Positions 11,820-22,549 of a stretch of 25,976 nt of DNA are shown one piece after another. A program made the translations under genes and the position numbers. Numbering within the stretch: position 1 is the stretch's first letter; each line of letters opens with the position of its first letter. Origin of the DNA: Suillus spraguei (lineage: Eukaryota > Basidiomycota > Agaricomycetes > Boletales > Suillaceae). Below the pieces are notes generated by a model, which saw nothing but the letters and a program-made list of their open reading frames with translations, was not told the origin of the DNA and did not search any database. The stretch covers positions 1-25,976 of the forward strand of contig JABCPU010000803.1 of the NCBI GenBank assembly GCA_016800925.1, written 5' to 3'.

Positions 11820-14800
11820 TCATGAAGCTGTACTACTATCACCTTTACCCTCTCTGTCCTTCCCCCTGTCTTTCCCCCGCTCTCTAGCCTCATCCTTTTT
11901 CCCCTTCCCACTCCTCTCTTTGGCCGCTCTAAAGCACATGAACTCAATCCCAGTCGCACGCCGACTCTCCGCCAGCGTCCTCTTCACACTGTCCAGATTC
12001 CCTTGCAAATTCTCATCCCCCGGCCGGCGTGCATACGCCTGCGATATCTTATTATACAACTCCGAAAGCGTCTTCGCAGCTGGCGGAGATACGTAGCGAG
12101 CAAGCGTTTGGTGCATGAACTCGATCTCTAGCGTAGCCTGTAGATATTGTCTTATCGATAATATAACGAGAAAGGCGAACGTGACTCACGCGAAGCATAC
12201 CCCCATACCGAACCGTTTGACTTGTTTGAACGAGAGTAATGCATCTTGAGCGACGTTCTCTACAAGTGCGTACATTCCACGTTCGAGTAGATTCTCTGCA
12301 ACGCGGCTGATTTGCGCGTGAATCTCGACGAGGCCCATCAAGGCCTTGTACATGTATGGTCGTATTTCTTGCGGTGGATGTCAGAGTAGGTAGCGACAAG
12401 GAAGTGGACAGGCTCACCCGTAGGTTGTGGCGTCTCATACCAATCCATGTCTTTGTCGAGAATGCCCTCTCGTAAGATGACTGCGACGGCGGCAGCCTTG
12501 GGCTTGACATATCCATCAAAGAGCGTCTTGTCAAGCGCAGTCACTGCTTTCATTAATGTCTAATCCATAACTTGAGCATGCAAGGCAACGGAAGTAGGAG
12601 GATAAAAAGAAATACCCTTCTATCATCCTCAATTGATATGCCGAGCGCATTCTCCAGCTGAGATAACATACCGGGTATCAACAATCCTGACAAATGCGAG
12701 AAATTAGATATGACGAGGAGCAGCCTCGTATTCTTAGTGCACAACCGTATCAGAGGCCAGAATTAGAGGCATACAAAACTACACACCGAATCACGAAGAT
12801 CGATCAACTCCTGCTTCCCTTCTCGCTCAGGTGCTCCAGCTGCTACGATACTGCCTACACCTGGTGGTGCTTCCTCCGCGACGAGTACTACAAACCCATC
12901 CAGAATCGCGTATATTGCGTCCAAAAATGCCTTCGTGATCTTCAATATGAATGCTGGTGGTACGATGTTCTGTTGCGTTACCCGCAACACCCCCGATCCA
13001 CTGTCTGTAGAGATACCACCGGCAATCTTGAATGCCGACGTCGCAAGGTGGCGCATGAACGATTCTAGATGAACGAGGTAGAGTGTCATGGAAAGGGAGG
13101 AAGGATCGGGAGTGAATGACTCGAGCGCATACATGTAGTTTGCGTCTGGGATCGTCAGTCCATAGATGCACGAGGGGTCGGTAGTGCATACCTCGTAACC
13201 AAGATCTCACTAGAACATCATCAAAACGCCACCGCACGCTCTCCATCAGCCCTTTTACGAGACCGCCTTCTCCGAGTTCCAATGCGCTAATCTCTGTAAC
13301 GCAATCTTGTACTTCATTAAGGGTCTTGATTAGCCAGTGAGCCGTCGTGAACGAGTTTGAGTGAGACGGAAAATGCTCCGGAGAGTTTTGGGTAGATGAG
13401 TTTGACAACACGTCAGAAAGAATAAAAAATTCCGAAATGAGATTGATGTAAAGCTTAATGATGTCAAGTGCCATTTGCTTGCATTGCGAGGCACTGCGTC
13501 TCGAGGACGATGGCTAGAGGAAAGAGCAAACGTTAGGCGAGTGATATGACAGTATAAAGACACGAACTCGTTTGAACTTCCCCTCCAAGAAGCTCCTTGC
13601 AATTTTCCAGAAGTTGGGCAACGAAGAAACCATAACCTCGGATATATTTTTCACCATCTCCCAGATAGCCTGCCACACCTCATGACCGCCTGCTTGAGCT
13701 GAGTACGATACGAATGAACAATAACTTGAAAGAAGGGATGTGATGGCGCACCAATTACGGCTTCGGGCGCTTTGCTTTCCAGCGCTACAATACATACCTG
13801 GAGTTGCGCACCAAGAATCTGTCTGAGCGCATTCGGAGACGATAGTTCAGGTGCCGTGCGAGACTTCGTGGCTATAACACATGTTAGTATGAGAAGGACT
13901 TAGCAATGCGAGAGAAACACGCCATCGATCTTTGAAACACCACTCCTGTAAGCAGCACTCATTCGGTCCATGATGCGCTTATGCTGACTATCAAAGTAGG
14001 TCCATATCGGGTCTTCAGGTACATTTAGTTCCAGGAGAATCCTGATCAGTGCTGGTTGAGAACGAAACGTGCAACAATAACGAGCAGATGTACTCAATTC
14101 CTCTCTCCATTTCTTCGACGCTTCTTCCTGGTTCTTGCAACCGTGCCAAAAGTAGCGCCTTCATCTCTCCCATCACCTTTTCAACGTTTGCCCACACCTT
14201 GTCTAATATCCTCTTCTGTTGTGCCGTAGCGCCCGCGTTGGCACCTGCCTCGACGGGGAGGAGCTGCCCAGGGCGAGAGTCGAGGAGAAACTTGCCCTTG
14301 TTGTACTGACGCAGTGCAGCTTCATACTTTCCAGCCTCGATGGATTCAACGAGAAATCCCGGGAGACTGAAGAAGAACTTGGAGCGCTCAAAAACGCCGA
14401 GCGTAGTGCGCAACTTTTGGGCTTTGGTGCTGTTCTCGAGGATAGGGAGAAATACTTGATTAGCTTTCACAGCCGAACCTAAGACAGAGCGCATCAACAA
14501 CAGGACTAAAAGGAATGAACTGGGACACACGTTTTAAGTAGTCTACAAGCGGTCTGCTAGCAAATTCTGCGTTATCGCTCAGTAATCCTTCACGCATCTC
14601 TGCATATAACGCTACGAGCATGCACTAGTTATTTTGTAGTACATGGAAATAAATGATACAAAACGCACCATCAGTAGAAGCTTTGACGGCAACGAACCGA
14701 TCAAAGTTATCCTCTACGAGGACACGGACGGCCTCTGAACGAGCGTCAATGGATGATTGGAGGTGTTGAATGCCTGCTGCGAGATCCTGGTATGTTGCAT

Positions 14801-15224
14801 TTGGGTGTACAGCAGATAGAAAGGCTTTGGGATCAAATGATTTAGAAGAGATGAGCACAGACATCTCTGGAAGCGTATGAACGACCGAAATCCCAGCTGA
14901 AGTCAGACATGATCACGCACTCGATTCTGCATCCAAACTCGTCAGACTGTGAAAGCTGTTAGTACCGAATGGCGGGTTCAAATGACAACACATACTCAGT
15001 GACGCCGCCAAGGCCCAGGGGGTCACCGTCTCCATCGTTGGATTGGGAGGTGATGAGATCAGAAAGAGGATCTTCCAGGTCATGATCTATTTCTTCCCAT
15101 TTCCTATGCAACGGTTATTTGTATATTTAGACAGTGGCTTCACCACGTACGTTGAGTTCTGGGATGATAACTTGTAGGTCTTGAGGATGGAGGCTTCGTC
15201 GGTAGTGAAGTTAATCTTACCCAT
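11820..15224 (-). CDS. SEC5: Exocyst complex component Sec5
   Basis: Sec5 is an exocyst subunit that tethers secretory vesicles to the plasma membrane at growth sites. Exons (minus): 15224-15151, 15103-14996, 14946-14921, 14866-14669, 14611-14531, 14478-14094, 14041-13941, 13871-13752, 13689-13568, 13513-13192, 13145-12787, 12732-12616, 12559-12418, 12367-12201, 12137-11820; 879 aa. Diagnostic segments: DPLGLGG (about 55-61), the [16 protein letters not shown] block followed by an [16 protein letters not shown] helix (N-terminal Sec5 domain), [43 protein letters not shown], and [13 protein letters not shown] near the end. The tail is a highly charged K/R/D/E/G run. Two junctions are uncertain. 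The donor of intron 7 may be the GT at 13940 or a GC at 13922. The donor of intron 14 uses GTATGC because a G-run at 12201-12205 is one base too short for the better GTGAGT donor. Otherwise intact. Confidence 0.92.
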
Positions 15225-15428
15225 CAGAACAATTGAGAATGGAGAAGCAGACCCTTTATTTCAACGGCTCCACCACGAATGGCACACAAGCAGTACTAAT
15301 GCCAGGAGAATCAAGATCAGCTAGTAGTATTTGCTCTCAAGTTCAACTTGCTTTGTTGACTACACACTAGTCGCGGTAGTGCCACCGTTGTGTTGCACGT
15401 GACTCGTAGCGCTCCCACCACTGGCACA
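15225..15428. other. SEC5 5' flank up to the repeat island
   Basis: About 200 bp separate the SEC5 ATG from the first hairpin module. A CACGTG box lies at 15396-15401. On the Helitron strand the sequence CTAG followed by T at 15370-15367, preceded by a short CGGT/ACCG hairpin, is a possible Helitron 3' terminus (CTRR|T). This is tentative. Confidence 0.35.
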
Positions 15429-15670
15429 CGAGTCCACCACCCGTTGTGCCTTCGGCACAGGAAGCAAAAGGAGTGCTTCGCACTCCTTTTGCTCCCTGGC
15501 TAAGGCTTCATCCTAATAATTCTGTTTGCCCAAGGCACAGGAAGGCGAAAAGAGTGCTTCGCACTCTTTTTGCCTTCCTGGCCTTGGCTTCATCCCAATA
15601 ATTCTCTTTTGCCCAAGGCACAGAAAGCCAAAAAGAGTGCTTCGCACTCTTTTTGGCTTTCTGGCCTTGG
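15429..15670. repeat. Hairpin module, copy 1 (four stem-loops)
   Basis: It starts with CGAGTCCACCACC and carries four stem-loops: H1 at 15445-15459 (GTGCC/GGCAC), H2 at 15463-15493 (14-bp perfect stem), H3 at 15530-15587 and H4 at 15613-15670 (20-bp perfect core stem 15621-15640 / 15644-15663, outer CCAAGG/CCTTGG arms). All four have a TTC loop; in H2-H4 it closes on a GTGC/GCAC pair. H2-H4 are joined by near-identical spacers containing CCTAATAATTCT or CCCAATAATTCT. The same module in the same orientation recurs at 22550-22775 and 24455-24670. It lies about 190 bp beyond the helicase stop, on the 3' side of the Helitron. Confidence 0.9.
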
Positions 15671-15858
15671 CTTTATCCTAATAATCACTACTTCATGCAC
15701 CTTAACTTATTCACAATCATAGTGGATTTTAAAACAGACATGTACATTTTGAGCAGCATTTCAAGAAAACTAAAACTAAAATCTACTGCACCATCTAAAA
15801 GTGCACTATACATCACATCACTCGGTCCTCTATATAAAAGTACATCAATATACATTAA
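15671..15858. other. Helitron 3' untranslated flank
   Basis: AT-rich sequence between the hairpins and the helicase stop. A plus-strand open frame starting at 15653 runs across it but is antisense to the helicase and has no coding features. Confidence 0.5.
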
Positions 15859-17310
15859 TCAATCCTCAACCTCCATATCATCTCTATCTCTAAGTCCTCT
15901 CAGCACTTCTGTATACACCACATTGGTCGTCTTTGACCCTTCTTCATGCTCTGGAAAGATGGCATGCACTCTCTCTGGGTGAGTGCAGTGAGACAAAGCC
16001 ACATACAGCTGTCCATGACTGAACATGGGAGTCTGCAAATCTAGCCCAACCCACTTCACACTTTGAACTTGAGCCTTGTTGATTGTCATGGCGAACGCAA
16101 GACGAATGGGGAATTGGCGACGCTTGAAAGGGATAGGGTTGTCTTCAGATGTGGCATCCAGCGTCATGCGGGGGATTAGGATAGTGTTCTGATCATCTTG
16201 ATGAGCTTCATCAACTCCATCTCTAAGAATACGACACCTGAGGACACGCGTGGTCCAAGACAGGAGGATCATCCTAGTTCCATTATAGAGGCCATTGGTG
16301 GGGTCCAAGTTGCGCAACGACATGAGAGGAACACCCACTTTGAGTTCCAATTTGTGCAAAGGGAACCCTGATGGTGTGAGAGTATGAAGGTACTCTGGTG
16401 GGATGTAGTTGTAGTCCTTCTCAGTGATTGAGTCTGCGCTGGTGAAGACCGCTTTATCTCCAGGGAATGATTCAAGAATGTTGGCGTTGATTTTGTCCAT
16501 ATCAGTGTTCTTTGCAGAGAGAATGGTACGTTCCAGGAAGAAGGAATCATTTACAGGAGGATGCCCAGGGAGCAGAATAGGAGAGTATAGGGCATTGATG
16601 AGAGAGCGAATATCATTGTCAGGGCAGCGCATATGAATTGGAAGGGCGACCGTTCCATCTGCATGTGTGCCCTTCCCAGCTCCAATCTCAAGAAGCCACT
16701 TTGCAAATTCATCAGAGGCGGGGTCTTGGCCAAGCTGCATATTTGTCTTTAGGTGGAAGATGCGAAGCCTTGGCCAGATGTGAGATCTGCAAAATGTAGC
16801 GCCCACTATCTGCTCCCTGGATCCATGAGGCACCACCAGCAGAGTCTGTCTGAAGTCTCCTCCAAAGAGCATCATCATTCCTCCAAAATCAGCATCGATG
16901 TTCAGAAGGTCGTGCAATGAGCGGTCAAGGCATTCCAGGATGTGATGGTGTAGCATAGGAATTTCATTGCAGATGATGAGGGAGGTGGCCTTGAGAAGCT
17001 CATGCATGACATCTCCTTTCTTGATGTTGCAGAAGCTGTCCTTATTGATGGGAATTGGAATTTTGAATTGAGAATGAGCCATGCATCCGCCTGGCAGGAG
17101 GAGAGAAGCGATTCCAGAGGAAGCCATGCATAGGACAATCTTGCCTTCAGCACGGAGCTTTGAAGCAATGAGCTTGCAGAGATATGTCTTTCCACATCCA
17201 CCTGCACTGTGGACAAAGTATGAATGTCCAGGTCTTTGTTCATTACGTTGCATGGCATCATCGACCACTGCATCAAAGACTGTCCTCTGCTCCTGATTAA
17301 GAGAAAGCAC
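15859..17310 (-). pseudogene. Helitron PIF1-like helicase domain (long open frame, altered motifs)
   Basis: This 483-residue uninterrupted frame (it opens at a GTG, in mid-protein) is the 5'-3' SF1B helicase half of RepHel. Walker A GGCGKT lies at 37-42 and LCMASSGIASLLLPGG at 60-75. The Walker B position reads IICNEIPM (N115 where the family has Asp), and GGDFRQTLLVV has L158 where Pro is usual. INKAQVQS has V415 for Gly, and YVALSHCTHPERV has H441 for the arginine finger. A frameshift at about 17310 separates it from the preceding segment. The open frame plus damaged motifs suggest a relatively young but inactive copy. Confidence 0.85.
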
Positions 17311-18312
17311 TCCTGGTTCACCATCTGCTGGAGCTCCTCCTGGTTATATTGGAGCTGCTCGGCAATGAGCTGATTTCCCTGCATGGCCCCCATCTTGCTG
17401 CCATTTGAGGTCCAGGCATCTGAGGATCGCTTGCAAAGACTTTCCATTTTTGCGGAGCATGCCATCAATGAGATAGAGACCATAGTCATGAACCTCTTCA
17501 TCTGTAGGGTCGGGGATGCTGAATGGGACGCGTGATAGGGTGGCGCAGATCATCGCAGAGATTCTCCTTGAAGTGGTTCCAAAGATCACTGGGGTCTGTA
17601 GGGTTGCAGTGTATGAGGATGATGGCAAAGAGGTTGCGCATGCCATGTCCAGTGCTCATATGAGAGGCGTCCTGCAAGCACTGGATCCATTCATTATCAT
17701 CCTCAAGCAGACCCCTGCCGACATGCCTCCTTGAAAGTGTCGCATAAGACACCGTCAACTGTCCGAAGGTTCTCATAGGAGGTGGCCCCTTGAAGACATG
17801 GTAAGTTTTATTGATAAAAATTGACGTCAGGACCATACCTTTTACTACAGTCAAAAGCAATCTCAGGTAGAAGCGCTCTCCGGAGCCGGGTGCAGCAGAG
17901 TACATCCTTCCAATCGCTATTCCGCGTTGGCGTATCTTCCACGCCGTCTTGTTCCATACGAATCTTGAGGGGAAGTCCTGGTAGAGGTGGTCGTGGGCTC
18001 CAGCAGCCACCAAGACATTATTGGAGTTAGCCTTGAACCATCCAGTGAGGCAAGTCTCCTTGGTTGCTGCGCGCTCAAGAACATCCTGTGCATTATCCTC
18101 AGGATCATAAAACACCATGTGTTCATCTGGGAGGTGGACCGGCAAGCGATAGACAGAGGGCCATTCAAGGTGCATTCCAAACTCAAAGATGTGCCATGCG
18201 GCCTCAGTGGAGCTGATGTATCTGGAGTCAAGATAGGTTTTGACCTCATCCACCGGTCCTGTCATCTCCAATGTGGCACGGTCATTTCCCTTGTAGATGT
18301 ACTTGTGGATGT

Positions 18313-18927
18313 ATTTGATGTGCAAAGTAAGGAGGAGGCTGCATAACAGGCACAGCTGGCATGAAATTTGGCTGTACAGGAGCAGCGGATCTGGTCTGAT
18401 TGGTATGGATAGCATGACGACGATTGCACCTGCTAGGGAAGTCATCTGAAGTCGATCAAGTCTTTCCAGTTCGCGCTGTGATCGACGATCGCGTTCTGGG
18501 GTGGTCTGTTCTATATTTCTAAATGGTGATGCGCAAACATTAGCATCATGTACCAATACATATCAGCAGCAACTCACTGAACAGGTATATTTTGTTCCAT
18601 TTTATCGTTCAAATGGTTGTCTATAGCAAAATTTGAGTTTTCTGAACTCATCCATCAGTCAATTCCTATCATCATCAATAACAAACAAAACCCACAAAAA
18701 GTGTATTGCACTTTGTTACAACTTGGCTGCAGGGGAAGGCAATGTAATTCAAGAATTCTAGTCAAAAGCAGCAGCCAAATTGTGTGAAAATTTGTGTCAC
18801 CAAATTGTGTATGAAAATGTGTTATGATTTGTGTCACTCAATGCAAGCAAATTGGTGTAATCAAAATGTGTTGTGATTTGTGTCACCAAATGTAAGCAAA
18901 TGGTGTAATCAAAATGTGTTGATTTGA
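18313..18927 (-). mobile_element. Insertion of ~603 bp in Helitron Rep with 6-bp target duplication
   Basis: On the minus strand, SIKSVK (ending at 18923) should continue directly into YIHKYIYKG, but the continuation lies 609 bp on. The hexamer TCAAAT (plus strand ATTTGA) occurs at both edges, 18922-18927 and 18313-18318. Removing one copy plus the insert restores the exact codons GTC AAA TAC. There are no terminal inverted repeats. The right part holds about 47-bp tandem repeats; the left part holds an E/R/Q-rich then proline-rich coding-like stretch. No transposase is present. Confidence 0.75.
18781..18921. repeat. Tandem ~47-bp repeats inside the insertion
   Basis: About three degenerate units are built on GTGTAATCAAAATGTGTTGTG followed by ATTTGTGTCACCAAATGCAAGCAAATT-like sequence. 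The same units in the same orientation occur at 22072-22195. They translate to a repetitive, non-functional-looking string (HLVTQITTHFDYT). Confidence 0.8.
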
Positions 18928-20738
18928 CTGACTTGATAGAAGCACAGACTTCGAGATTGATGTGGCAGTTGAATTCTACCAGCAGTTGCGGGGGGTGGGG
19001 AACAACATCTTTGTTGGTGAAGATGTCATCATTTTTTTGGATGGTGCGACCATTGTCTGGCCTGGCATACTCTGGATAGCCGTCCTCCTTCATCAATGTC
19101 TGGGGAGTGAAAGACTTTGGATAACACTTCTTGCATTTTCCATTCTCCAAGCAACGCTGCGTAGTGCAGGGGCCATGGAGCATGTATTTTTGTATGGCCT
19201 CATAGAGTTGTGGATGGACATTTTTGTCAGGGATTTGGGCGGAGATGAAAGAGTCGATCTGTTCCACAGTGCGAATCTTGTGATCTGGATCCAGGAAGAT
19301 GAGAAGGTGCATGTGAGGCAGGCCACGCTTCTGATATTCAATGGTGTACACCAATCCCGCAACCTTGCCGTAGTAGCCATCGCGAACCTTCTTCAAGAGA
19401 GCCTTCTGCTTCTGGTAAAATACGCGAGCAACCAAGTCTGGACGGTCCACAGCACTCTGACCTACATAAGAAAACTCGTCAGGATCATGTCATAATAATG
19501 CATCAAAATATGTCTCTTTACCTGGAAGGAGATTCTCAGTAATCTCAGGCCAGCTTCCATTGGCAGTCATCGTCAGGAAAAGATCGGGCTTCTTGCAGGC
19601 AATGGCCAGAGAGTCCTGCAGCAGCAGCTGCATATACGAGGGCTTCCATTATGAGAGGAGGGAAGGATTATGGAACGACCTGTCTCAGCTAAATTGCCCA
19701 CTCCATCATTGAAAACATTATCCAGCCCTCGGTAGCAGTCAGCTCTGAGCTTCTTCTGATTGTTTCTTATCCAGTTGAGTCTGCTCTGCTCGATTGATGC
19801 CCAAGCATCAACCACATACTGCTGGAACAGCCTTCCACCACAAAAGATGTTATTGTGATCCAGGCGAGGGGGCGGGGATGAAGTCAAAAAGCGTAATACA
19901 GCAGCTGAGTCACTTTTTTTGCACGTGCACGCCCACCCACAGGAACAATCATATCAATGTAGAGGTCCCAGCCATCCTCTCCTTAGGAAAGAGAATGACA
20001 TAATGAAGACAGGCGTATGCATGGCTAAGTTAACTTATGCGCCGAAGCGGACCGCCTTGATAATATATGATAATGTCGCGTGCATGACGCACCTCCTCGG
20101 ATCCGTCTCCAGGAAGAATTCCAGCAATATCATTGGCAGTGGGAAGATTATATCTTCGACCATCTGTGCCTGGCTGGAAATGAATAAGCATAGAAAGGTC
20201 TGTCTGCTCCTCTGGAGGCTTCTCTCGCATGACTTGATATGCCTGCTTATACACAGCGGCATATGGGTGGTTGCAATGCAACATATCGTGCAGATCTCTG
20301 AGATCTGAGGATCGAGGCCTTCATTTCCAGGGCGGGTGGTGCGTATGTTGGTGGCTTCTTCAGAGTCGTATATATAAAGTTGAGCGTATGAAGGCTGGAC
20401 ACCTTCTGGAGGTAAAAGACTGCCCATGAGATGGTGAAGAGAACCATGAATACGAAAAGCATTTGGGCCAGATCCTTGAAGAGCACGATCCTCGATATTG
20501 ACCAACAGAGGTAAATGCAAGAGCACTGTTGTACTGGCGAATTTTGGACACAAATGTTCTGTCCGCATAGGCCCGCTCTAGCTCAGGTGGCCATGCTGGA
20601 AATGGGGGAAGGCTGACTTGGCCCTGCAAGCAGCACATACCAAAGCGAGGATTTCGTAAAGAGGAGTTGGACAGTCTTTCGCATGCAAAGTGAAGTGCAT
20701 GACATTTGGGGCACTCTACGTTAAGAGGACCAAGAGTG

Positions 20739-22071
20739 TGATGGTTTATTGGTTTGTATATGCTCGGGCTCCATCAGGAACAGGAATGACCTGATTGATA
20801 CGCTGGTCATCCTCTGCTTCACGCTCTTGGCGTTGTTCTTCTTGCTGAGTTCTTCTTCTTTCTCATCTTCTGCATGTTGCCGTTCAGATAATGGATCGTT
20901 ATATTCATGTAGTGCCTCCTCAAGACGCTCCTGCTGCTCATGAACTCTCTGCTCCTCGGTTGTGACGTGCTTCTTCCTGTTGACTTGCTCGCTGACGATC
21001 CTGAGCTCGTCTATTAACACGTCCTGTTGTGTTGCTCGTAGACGATCCCGATCCTGTCTTGTATGCTGTTCCTGTTCCTGCTGCTGCTGTTCAAGAGCAT
21101 GCTGATTCTGTATATTGACCTGCCCAGCTTCTTGCTGCTGCATTTGCTGTTGCATCTGCTGCTGCATCTGCTGTTGCTGAACTTGCTGCTGCTGTTGATG
21201 AAGAGCCTCCTCAGCCTCTCTATTGATCCTCCTGGCTTCTTGCTGGCGCAATTGCCATTGGATCTGCTGTCTTCGAAATGCCTCCTGTGCTGGTACATTA
21301 TTTCTGGGTGGCATAGGATTAGGCATGTGAGGATCATCAAAGTTCTGAGGGCCTCGGTGCTGTCGATTCATCAAATCAGCTTCTTGCAGCTGTTCACGGC
21401 GAGCATTCTCAGCATGTCTAGCAATTATCTCAGCTATTTGCTGCTGGTGCAAAGCATGGTTTACGTTTCCCTGCAGCTTTGCTGCTGCATCAAGTGAAAG
21501 GCTGCCAGATCATCCTGGGCCTGTCTACGGACACGCTCAGCTTCTTGCTGCTGCAACTGATGCTGAATCTGCTGCTGCTGGTGAAGAAATTCATTCTGTG
21601 CTTGTCTTTCAAGCAAGTCATTTCTAATGCGCTCTGCCTCAAGCTGCTGCGAAACTGGACATTGAACTGGTCATGATTATCAGGTTCAGGTGGTGCAGGT
21701 ACAGGTTGTACAGGACGTGCAAAGTATTGGAGGGATTATCAAAGTTGTGAGGACCAACTGCACCCTCATAATGAATAGGACCATACACAGGAGGCACAGG
21801 AGGTGCGGGTTGAATAGGCTGAACAGGTTCGTTAGGAATATGAGGTATATGCGGAGGCTGTATCTGTGCTGCCATGAGCTCTGCTTGCGCCTGCTGTCTT
21901 ATCTCCTGTCTGTCCTGCTGTCAACAAACATTACGCTGACGACGTCTGTTGTTGTGAGCAGCATTTGTCTGGTCATTCAAACGTGCATTATAATCAACAG
22001 GAGGACGATGAGCATGCAACACATGTTCGATTGCATTTCGTGGCAAGCCAGGATATTGCAACTGGCAGCGG
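20739..22071 (-). pseudogene. Gln-rich N-terminal extension of the Helitron protein
   Basis: Long Q/E/R-rich coiled-coil-like frames lie on the minus strand (main one 21452-20721, 243 codons) with CAG/CTG-type runs around 21130-21200 and 21540-21590. A proline-rich segment (PPHIPHIPNEP and following) lies at about 21870-21760, and an arginine-rich piece (RLNDQTNAAHNNRRRQ) near 21990-21940. Frame changes near 21680 and 21470 break continuity. Fungal RepHel proteins often begin with such low-complexity regions, but ownership by the Helitron is inferred from position and strand. Confidence 0.55.
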
Positions 22072-22195
22072 TTGTGTCACCAAATGTAAGCAAATGGTGT
22101 AATCAAAATGTGTTGTGATTTGTGTCACCAAATGCAACCAAAATTGTGTGATGATTTGTGTAACCAAATGCAAGCAAATTGTGTAACCCAACGCG
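22072..22195. repeat. Tandem ~47-bp repeats at the 5' side of the Helitron
   Basis: About two and a half units of the same family as at 18781-18921; one stretch beginning TTGTGTCACCAAATGTAAGC is nearly identical in both places. They may be in an intron or 5' region of the transposon gene. Confidence 0.8.
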
Positions 22196-22545
22196 TGACA
22201 AACTTTCCGTTATTGCTTTTGCTATTCTCGATGCTCACTCCCCCATGGTAGGAAAACTGCGTTGTTTGTCCGTATTGTGCCGGAGCGCAGCAGGCGTGCG
22301 GATTAGTGTCCACTATATCGTGTTTGGCAGGTGATTCGAAATTTTTGGACTCCGTAGAATTTTAGCTGTCGAAATTCTGAAATCGGACATTTTTTTCACG
22401 CGTTCACGCAAGTTTTCTCTATGGAATCGTCTAGCGAGCTAACCGAAAAAAACGTGGCCTTTTAGCAAAACACATGGCCCTACGCGACGTACGCGAAAGC
22501 CACGCGAGCTAGCGAGAACTTTCCCACCTGTTCTCCCTTTCTTCT
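22196..22545. other. Spacer left of the 1.9-kb tandem units
   Basis: I see no gene. From about 22390 onward the sequence is recognisably related to 24290-24450 (shared CGAAAAAAA, GCGAAAGCCA and GAGCTAGCGAG blocks), so the duplicated unit extends leftwards beyond its hairpins. Confidence 0.5.
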
Positions 22546-22549
22546 TAGA

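Larger units (their letters stand above)
17311..20738 (-). pseudogene. Helitron Rep (HUH-Y2) region, interrupted
   Basis: Segments in order along the minus strand: zinc-finger-like CPKC...CCLQGQVSLPP (20720-20590); NIED...SGPNAFRIHGSLHHLMGSLLPP (about 20535-20400); FQPGTDGRRYNLPTA (about 20180-20130); GGRLFQQYVVDAW (about 19840); FLTMTANGSWPEI (about 19570); HUH motif GLPHMHLL (His codons 19313-19315 and 19307-19309); then, after an insertion, YIHKYIYKG with the catalytic-type tyrosines at 18311-18313 and 18299-18301. Two plausible introns remain (19462-19521, 17789-17838). Frameshifts lie near 20537, 20295, 19984, 19870, 19640, 17720, 17525 and 17310. A TGA at 19884-19886 sits where Arg (CGA) is expected in YYAF(R)LHPRP, and a TAA follows LRRIS. 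Confidence 0.85.
15429..22195 (-). mobile_element. Decayed Helitron (RepHel) transposon
   Basis: On the minus strand, a zinc-finger/Rep region, an HUH motif, a two-tyrosine motif and a PIF1-like helicase occur in the canonical order of a fungal Helitron. The element is no longer autonomous: several frameshifts, nonsense codons and an insertion interrupt Rep. The 3' side ends in the long-hairpin module. Exact termini are not proven; the 5' boundary is set at the edge of the 47-bp repeats near 22195, and a CTAG|T candidate 3' end lies at 15367-15370, slightly outside the hairpins. No 5' TC terminus was identified with confidence. Confidence 0.8.

Noticed and set aside
15445..15670. Hairpins read as rho-independent terminators
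   Set aside because: The organism is clearly eukaryotic (spliceosomal introns), and the hairpins are symmetric repeats inside a transposon context.
17987..18346. Plus-strand 119-codon frame across the Rep region
   Set aside because: Antisense shadow of the Helitron Rep sequence, with no motif.
18313..18927. The Rep interruption read as an ordinary spliceosomal intron
   Set aside because: It is over ten times longer than every other intron here, and its edges are an exact TCAAAT duplication rather than GT...AG in phase. A rare intron cannot be fully excluded without transcripts.
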